This document shows, piece after piece, positions 56,601 to 64,000 of a stretch of DNA of 64,000 bases. The stretch covers positions 3,100,001 through 3,164,000 of the forward strand of contig JAHRBS010000007.1 of assembly GCA_024305745.1 (NCBI GenBank). Direction: 5' to 3'. Made by a program: the position numbers and the translations under genes. The DNA comes from Polyporus tsugae. Taxonomy: Eukaryota > Basidiomycota > Agaricomycetes > Polyporales > Polyporaceae. The notes below the pieces were generated by a model. The model worked only from the letters and a program-made list of their open reading frames with translations, was not told where the DNA came from and did not search any database. Numbering within the stretch: the stretch's first letter is position 1; every line of letters starts with the position of its first letter.

Positions 56601-59600
56601 ACCTTCTCCCAGGCCAGGTGCTCTTTCTGCTCGCCATGCACGACGTGGAAAGCATGCGCGCCGCAGCGGGTCGTCCGGCGTCGCTCGTCACGTACTTTGT
56701 CAACAAGGGCATCAACAAGAATCCCGCGCTGCTCCTGTGCATGGAGTCCATCGCGGAGAAGGTCATCCGTGGCGCGATATCAGACCTCAATGGCCAGGCG
56801 GCGAAGCAGGCGTTGCCCAGTGGGCTCTCCATGGAGCTGCGCGCGCTGCTTGTGGCGGGTACGCATCGGATCCCGAAGGCGCGCGAGATCGCGGCGCGGT
56901 ATTTGAACAGGCTCATCACGTCGTTCCCGTCCCTTATGTGCGACCCGCCGTTGGTGTTCGCGATCCTGGAGGTGTTGACGCTGCTTCGTCGCGCGACGGA
57001 GAACGAGTACTTGGATGAGGTATGGTTTTGTCTGGTGGCCGTTGTCGAAGAGTTGATGGTGACTTTGTCGCAGGATAACCCGACGTACATCTACCACTCA
57101 GACCGGGTGGACCTCACCCTGAAGCTCTGCGACAACTACGAGGCGCGGAACCAGATGCTTTCCCAACTCCAGCGAGACGCGGGCACTTGGTTGGAACTTG
57201 CGCTTAGTAGAGCTCCCATCGAGCTGCATTCGACGCTCCAGGTAAATAGGCACTCCCACCAGGGCACACTCTTGATTCTGACGCCATGTTGCAGAAATAC
57301 CTTGCTACAATTCAGAATTTATCATTGATGCAGTCCTCCGAGCTCGGCGCATCCGTTGCGCTCCACTGGGCGATGGCCATCGGTCAGATCGAGAGGAAGC
57401 TTAGTGAGGCGCTATGAGAATTACCCTTTCCAAACACTCATTACTTGCGCTCATAGCGTCTCTTTCGTCCATGTCGACTTTCAAACCAGACCGTGCCAAG
57501 ATGTTGGCAAGTCAGTTGGCGTCGAAGGGTTACTACACGGGAGAGGCAGTCGGCTTCAAGTTTGGTCGTGCCAGTAAGCTTGTTGCGTGGATAAGACCTT
57601 GCTCCGAGCCACTAAACACGTTGACCCAGGGTTGGATGGATTGGACGATCCTTCGTCCTTCGTTCCAATGCGCGAGATTGAGCAGCTCAAGAAGCGAATC
57701 GGGGACGCTGTCACGGCGATTCGGGACAAGACAAACACCCTGACCGTCGGGGATCTCAAACTCCTCTTGTTCCGCGCTGCATCAACCCTTATCTTCCTTG
57801 AAGAGGTAAGTTGACGGTGATTGCCATTCCATCGCAGAAGCCTTACAGGAAACTTCAGTGGGACCACGATCTAGCGCATTACCTTGTTGCGTTGCCATTC
57901 GAAGCGTTCACTCAGACATCCATTTCCGCCGGTATCGAGTGCTGGTCTTGGGTTATTGCGGAAAAGCCGACTTGTGAGGTCACTCTCATGTCGGAAATCG
58001 CCGCTGCATGGGATACCAGTGCCAAGGTTGGCAAGGGCATGTTCTCCAAGAGTCAGAAGTAGGTCCAACCGTTCTGGTTCACGATATGGGCTGACTTACA
58101 TGCGTCAACCCATAGCTACATCGATCCATTCTTGCATGAAGTGCAGTACAGTCCAACGGACAAGGCCACCATTGATCGTCACGCCAGAACTGCTGCAAGG
58201 TTGATCACACCGCATTTGCTTATCCTCCAGCTACTGTTTAGCAGGTTGCAAGCTGCTAGATACCGCAAACCTGGGTTGATGCTGCTGTTCCAGCGGCTAG
58301 CTCTGTCTTCCGCTCGTGCGCACAAGACCATGTCGTACGTACGCCTCACGCTCTACGGTTTCGCGTATTGACAGAGGTGTAGCACACATCCTCTAGCTCG
58401 CGAAGCGCGCTTTTCGTTCTTGCTCTTCGGGTTCGAAGTGCTAAAGAGCTCATACTTGGACGTGTTTTGCGAGCACCAGTTGAGATCTAGCCTGTACCAG
58501 ACGGCATACTCCTGGTTTGCTGTCCGCCCCCAGTAAGAATTATCTTATTTGAACGTCCGTTCGGAGACTGACGACCCACATTAGATGGTCATATGGATCA
58601 AATCGTGTGCAGATCGACGCAGACATCAAGCTTCTGTCGGAGTTCTTGTCCTATCTGCAGGCCGACTCGGTCAGGGGCTACGCTCCCATATCGAGTCTCG
58701 CAGCAGCCCATGCTCCCACCCAGGCTCCTTGTATGTTCTGGATTTTTGTTTATCTGTCCCAAGGTTCTCAGGGTTATAATCCACAGATTACATCGCCATT
58801 CTGAAGAACCTCAGCTTACCCATCAGACTCTTGGTTGAGAACGAGGTATCCCGTCTGACCGTGTGGGGAAATCCAGGTAACGACCCCAAGCGAGGGCAAG
58901 ACCACATCTGTGCGGTGGAAAAGACAATGCTGGACGTGAGTTGCCCACTGCGTTGATGGCTTCTTGTATGCTTACGCAATGATAATACAGACCACCTGGT
59001 CTGCTGCCGTTCGGAAAACTTGGGAGATTGATCCTGCCATCTCTATCCATCTTGCTGAGCGCTTCAATCACCCAGCTGTGCAGAGCATGGTTGGAAGTCT
59101 TGTCCGGTCAAACACTCAAGATGTCTTGGATGTTCCTGAAGGGCTTCGGTTCCTTGTTGGCAGCAACCTTGGCACTACCATTCAGCGCGATCTTAGGGTG
59201 GGTTACATTCGTATTCCTATGAGTATGATGCTTACCCAACTGCAACATAGTATCTCCTCTTGTGGGCTCCTGTCGCTCCTGTACTCGCCATCACATTCTT
59301 CGAACGGCGCTACAACAATAACCCTCAACTCCTTCAGTATGCTCAACGAGTGTTGGAGCAACACCCTGTAGATCTGACATTCTTCTTCGTACCACAAGTT
59401 GTCCAAGCTCTGCGCTACGATGATCTTGGTACGCCTCACCCCTCTGTTTGTGAAACCGAGCCAATCGTTTCCCTCAGGATACGTTGCGCGGTTCATCTTC
59501 GAGACTGCGAAGATCTCGCAACTCTTCTGTCACCAGATCATCTGGAATATGAAGGCAAACTGCTACAGGGACGACGCCGGAGAACAGGAAGACCCGATGA

Positions 59601-61167
59601 GGCCTACGTTGGATCGGATGACGGATATGGTTGTGGCCTCGCTCTCCGGCGAGGCACGCGAGTTCTATGATCGCGAATTTGGGTTCTTTAACGAGGTGAC
59701 GTCGATCTCGGGCAAGCTCAAGCCCTTCATCAAGAAGACAAAGCCGGAGAAGAAGGTTTGTGTCTTACTTGCTAAGGTATTTCGAGAGGAAGATCGGCTC
59801 ATATACTACATAGGCCAAAATCGACGAAGAGATGGCTAAGATATCCGTCGAAGTCGGCGTGTATCTCCCGAGTAACCCCGATGGCAAGGTCATCGACATC
59901 GACAAGAAGTCTGGAAGGCCGCTCCAAAGTCACGCGAAGGTCTGTGGAGATATTCGATTCCCTCGAACGACGTTGACGCCGGTTGACAGGCGCCGTTCAT
60001 GGCTACCTTCAAAGTGCGCAAGGAGCGACTCGTGGTCAAGGCTGCGTCTGAAAACGTCCTGGAGGCAGATGCACAAGGCAATGAGGAGACCGAGGAGTAC
60101 GACATCTGGCAGCAGGCCATCTTCAAAGTCGGTGACGACTGCCGTCAGGACGTCCTTGCGCTTCAGGTCATCGCCATGTTCAAGAACATATTCACGAGTG
60201 TCGGGTTGACCCTCTACGTCTACCCATACCGGGTGACGGCAACTGCCCCCGGTGTAAGTCTGCTCAGAGCCTTTCTCTTCCGCGTGGCTGACTCTAAACC
60301 AAGTGTGGCGTGATTGACGTCGTGCCGAACGCGACCTCGCGCGATGAGATGGGACGAGCCAAGGTCAACGATCTTCTCGACTTCTTTGTCGCCAAGTACG
60401 GCGGCGAGGATACGATCGAGTTCCAGAAGGCTCGCTTGAACTTCATCCAGTCCATGGCGGCATATTCGGTGGTATGCTACATCCTGCAAGTCAAGGATCG
60501 TCACAACGGAAATATCATGATCGACGGCGAGGGACATATCGTCCACATTGGTAGGTGTCTGAAACAACTTGCGCGCTGTGTGTGACTAATCCGCATCGAC
60601 GCAGACTTCGGCTTCTTGTTTGACATAGATGAGTGCCCACGTCGTTTTCTTTTAATAACCAACTGACATTTCCTCCTGGCTTTTCCACGTCCTGGAGTAA
60701 GTCGGCTCCGTTCTATTTATCGCGACTAAGTACTAACCATATTTTTCTATACAGGGTGTCAAATTCGAACCCAACTCGTTCAAGCTCACGCATGAGATGG
60801 TCGTTCTCATGGGTGGACGTGCCTCTCAGGGCTACCAGCTGTTCCAGCAGCTGACAGTGAAGGCATTTTTGGCTATCCGTCCACACGCGGACCAGCTTAT
60901 CAGCACGGTGCAGCTGATGCTGGGCACCTGCCTCCCATCCTTCAAGGGAGAGCCGACGATTCGCAGGCTTAGAGACCGTTTCGTGCTGTCGTTCAACGAG
61001 CGTCAAGCAGCGGAGTACATGATGGCGACTGTGAGGAACGCGCACGAGAACGTGCGGAGCACCGCGTATGACGAGTTCCAGAGGGTACGTGCAATCAGTC
61101 ATGCTTATCTGTATTCGCACCGATCTCATGTCCTGTCCAGCTTCAAAATGGTATTCCGTACAAGTAG
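53663..61167 (+). CDS. STT4: Phosphatidylinositol 4-kinase III alpha (Stt4)
   Basis: Stt4 makes PI4P at the plasma membrane. Thirty exons give 1,978 residues: 53663-53670, 53722-53977, 54028-54175, 54230-54376, 54426-55000, 55059-55207, 55260-55407, 55464-55712, 55765-55959, 56012-56155, 56225-57019, 57074-57241, 57295-57403, 57457-57573, 57630-57805, 57859-58058, 58116-58334, 58383-58532, 58585-58730, 58787-58935, 58991-59197, 59251-59428, 59478-59755, 59814-59939, 59990-60253, 60304-60550, 60605-60628, 60689-60696, 60755-61084, 61141-61167. Kinase motifs are G-D-D-C-R-Q-D (about 1727-1733), D-R-H-N-G-N (1832-1837) and D-F-G (1850-1852). The lipid-kinase unique region (D-G-L-D-D-P-S-S-F) and the C-terminal N-G-I-P-Y fit the family. 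The first exon is 8 nt. The join F-D-I-G-P-G-G-V-K-F requires an AT-AC intron (60629-60688) and an 8-nt microexon. All phases close. Confidence 0.94.
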
Positions 61168-61631
61168 GGTAGCGCCGGGGCGGTCCGACCGAGGGAGTTT
61201 TAGTTACATTATCCGTAGTACTACTATGCGACCTATGCTTTGTCTATCGGAGGAGTGTTGCTTAGTTTCCCAGAGGTTCACATGGTTGTCGCAGAGATGT
61301 GGATCCCGGGATAGGTGTGGATTTTGACGAGATAGCCGCCACTTTGCGAGGTAAGCGCCTAGTAGTGGGAGCTGGCAGCGCGCCAAGTTGGAAGTTTGTG
61401 AAGGACGGTCACTTTGAGTTGCCGCAGCACAACGTGCTTTGCGGCCATTAATATGACCCTTGCATCCCTCCGACTATGCACGCTTCAGTTCTATGCGTGA
61501 CCATGCCGCTGACCGCTTTGTTCTGAGCCACTCCCATTCTCGCCGTCTTATCTTGTGTCGACCGCGGGTGATCTTTGTGACTTCCACCTTCTCTCAACCT
61601 CCCGCCATTCTCCGGTATACGAGCCCGCAGG
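61168..61631. other. Intergenic, STT4 3' flank and RdRP promoter
   Basis: These 464 bp lie between two plus-strand genes. Nothing specific was recognised. The RdRP ATG at 61632 follows a C/T-rich leader. Confidence 0.5.
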
Positions 61632-63973
61632 ATGAACATCGAGCTTGCGGATGTCTGTTTTGAAGCCAACGAGTGGGATGTCAAGCGGGCTATTGGCGGT
61701 ATCCTCCACGGTGAAGGATTCTTCAACGCCTCCGACCCCAAGTCGCGACCCATGTAAGTCGAGTAAACTTCGAGATGGGTCTCGTCGATACTCACCTATC
61801 ATAGTAACTTCAAGGTTACGCTCAATCCCGGTCGCGGTGGGGTGCAGAATAATGGATCTGGAGAGCTGATCTTGCCTAACCGCAAGGTGGGCGACAAGCT
61901 CTTGAAATGGGTATACGAGGAACGCAACTCTGTCCTAGTCTTGGGCCGCAAGATCCGACTGTTTCGGACCAAAGATCGACCTAGTCGTAGCTTGAAGGAG
62001 ACTCTCGAGAAGACCCCTTACCTTGATCCTGGCCTGGAAGAGAAACGGGAAGAGAAGCTCAGAAAGCTCAATCTTGGCCTACACGTAGACAAGCTCCAGT
62101 TCGGGGTATTCTATCGCCGTCCGCAGGATCCGATGACCGCTTCACGCGTCTTTTCAAACGAGTTTGAGTGGAGCCATCGCGACAAGGGAGCAGGATTGAT
62201 GTGGTTTGAATACGATCACAAGCTCATCCGCATTCAGGTCTGTCATATTAGCCCTCATATTTCCGTGACATGCGTCCTGATAATGTGCAGCTGGGGGACA
62301 AAATGACAGAAGAGATCGGATCCAACATCGCTATCACGTTCTCCAACATTCGTAGAGTGGCGATCGGTATGGATTTTGGAAACCCGTGTGAGTGCTGCAC
62401 TTCCCGGTACTTCCCCTGCACTGACACTTACAGTGTTTCCTAGTTATCGTGTTTGAGCTCCTGACGCCGCCGATGCTCGAGCGTGAGCGCTTCAATCGCA
62501 CAAGGACTGGGGAGAATTGGCGAGACGAAAGAAAGTTCCGACAAAGGCTTAGCAGCCTCAACGACGCGCATGCAGTCTCGGCTCCGTACGCGCACCACAT
62601 CCGACTCGTCCTCCATACTGAGGCAGACATTCGCCAGTTCGCGGACCTCTGCGTCGTGGCCGATCTCAGGCGACCTTTCTGGGCAAATGTCGAGGCATTC
62701 AACAACGGTTTCTTTTCCCCGAAACAACTCCACCTCTATCACAACTGGCTAGCCCAGTTCTCTTGGCCCGTCGCCTTCCAGCTAGAAGCCCTCCTCCACA
62801 ATGGGCTCTTGCACACAGATGATCTTCTGAAACACTTCCGAGGACACATTGAGAAGCTTTCGCGAGAGCATCCCAAGGACGCTGGCGACATCCTTCGTGA
62901 CTTCTCCGAAGCACTTCGTACCAAGGCTCCGCCGGATACACTCATGAATTGTTTCCGTCGTGTCGTCCCTGGAACAGGTGGCCAAAAGTGGAAGCCTGTG
63001 CGGGGAGACGACGAGATGACAGAGCGAGCGCGGGATGCAGGGAAGTTCAAGTGCTATCATGTCACATTCACGCCCACTCGCCTCCTCCTTGAAGGACCCT
63101 ACGTCAGCCAAAGCAATCGCGTCATCCGACAATTTTCAGGATACGAAGACCACTTCCTTCGCGTCGACTTCCGCGATGAGGATCGCTTACAGTACAGATG
63201 GGCGAGAGAGGTAAGCTCTTTGATGTTCTCCAAGGCTTATGTCACTGAGGAACCTCGAAGGTGGATGGAACGACGCTCCTGGAAGAGCGCGTGGGCGGCA
63301 CTCTGAAGCACGGCTTCGACCTCGGAGGGCGCCACTTCGAGTTCCTCGCATACTCGCAATCCGCCTTGCGTGAACACGCTGTCTGGTTCATGAACCCCTT
63401 TCAACATCCAACACGGGGTTACGTGGACGGGCAAAGCATCCGCGATAGCCTTGGCGACTTCCGCAAGGTTATCTGCGCGCCGTCCAAGTATGCTGCGCGA
63501 CTCGCCCAGGCGTTTACAGCGACAGATCCATCTGTGTCCATATCGCACGACCAGTGTGAGGAGATACCGGACATGGGCACGGAACCATATCTGTTCACTG
63601 ACGGTGTCGGAACGATATCGCCGCAGCTGGGTGATATGATCTGGGAAGCGTTGTGTACAGCAAAGGAGGACCTTCGACGACACGAGTGTAAGCCCTCAGC
63701 GGTGAGTGGAGTTAGTTTGTGATGGACAACCGAATGCTTACCTTGCCCCAGTACCAAATCCGTTACCTAGGTAAGCTTCTTGTAATCCGGCCTAACTGCT
63801 CAAACTAAGCAACGGCTAGGGTACAAGGGCATGGTGGGCATCGATGAACGGCTCGAAGGAATCAAGATGTGCCTTAGGCCATCCATGAACAAGTTCCAAG
63901 CCCTCGACAAAGCTGTAGCTCCGATTGAGATCGCTCATTGGTTCGATAAGCCAGGGACGTCGTACTTGAACAA
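61632..63973 (+). CDS. Cellular RNA-dependent RNA polymerase (QDE-1/RDR type), 5' part
   Basis: Eukaryotic RdRPs copy RNA into double-stranded RNA that feeds Dicer/Argonaute silencing (quelling, repeat and virus defence). Seven exons are inside the window: 61632-61753, 61805-62237, 62291-62387, 62444-63210, 63261-63701, 63752-63770 and 63820-63973. They give about 677 residues before a GTATGT donor at 63974; the gene continues to the right. Recognisable sequence includes F-K-V-T-L-N-P, F-E-L-L-T-P-P-M-L-E, P-Y-L-F-T-D-G-V-G-T-I-S-P and, after a G-Y-K-G-M-V-G-I-D turn, L-R-P-S-M-N-K-F, all typical of the RdRP domain N-terminal half. The catalytic D-x-D-G-D lies beyond the window. An in-frame upstream start was not seen. 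It is a cellular enzyme family, not a viral polymerase. Confidence 0.9.
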
Positions 63974-64000
63974 GTATGTTCTTTTTGTGCATATTTCGAA

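Noticed and set aside
60629..60688. A U12-type (minor spliceosome) intron in STT4
   Set aside because: The donor ATGAGT does not match the ATATCCTT consensus and the branch site is a normal CTGAC, so a U2-type AT-AC intron fits better.

Overview
The window reads as nuclear DNA of a filamentous basidiomycete, most likely an agaricomycete and possibly a polypore. This is inferred from dense genes with many 45-110 nt introns (GT..AG, CTGAC/CTAAC-type branch sites), a short WC-2-type photoreceptor partner, a DASH subunit, a cellular RNA-dependent RNA polymerase, and several protein types that I know mainly from wood-decay fungi. I rebuilt exon structures by hand from splice signals and reading-frame continuity. 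In all multi-exon models the exon phases close exactly.

Layout: (1) 0-9.4 kb: the tail of a NUDT19-like Nudix hydrolase; a type-B carboxylesterase whose first exon is split by a 570-bp pogo-like DNA transposon; a CwfJ/Drn1 splicing-linked protein; and APC15. (2) 9.7-19 kb: isovaleryl-CoA dehydrogenase, a Dal5-like MFS transporter, a class I/II aminotransferase and arginase. The last two share a divergent promoter with GATA-type motifs, and the block leans toward amino-acid and nitrogen catabolism. (3) 19-32 kb: an F-box protein, a small secreted protein of unknown function, a Zn2Cys6 factor, the WC-2 blue-light/GATA factor, IPK1 (inositol polyphosphate kinase) and a mitochondrial-looking SDR reductase. 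(4) 32.7-39.5 kb: a roughly 2,100-residue kinesin with a very long coiled coil. (5) 41.7-53.2 kb: ARPC1, DAD3, a gene-poor stretch with one BTB-like gene, then an AGC-like kinase. (6) 53.7 kb to the end: the large PI 4-kinase STT4 in 30 exons, then an RNA-dependent RNA polymerase of the RNA-silencing type that runs off the window.

Most genes are single-copy housekeeping genes. The strongest unusual signals are the transposon in the esterase (removing the element plus one TA restores the frame exactly), an apparent AT-AC intron followed by an 8-nt microexon in the STT4 catalytic domain, two GC-AG introns, a 10-nt arginase microexon, and a stop-free intron of 66 nt (a multiple of three) in DAD3. 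I found no CRISPR array, rRNA gene or convincing tRNA gene. I did not find a wholly new multi-gene system.
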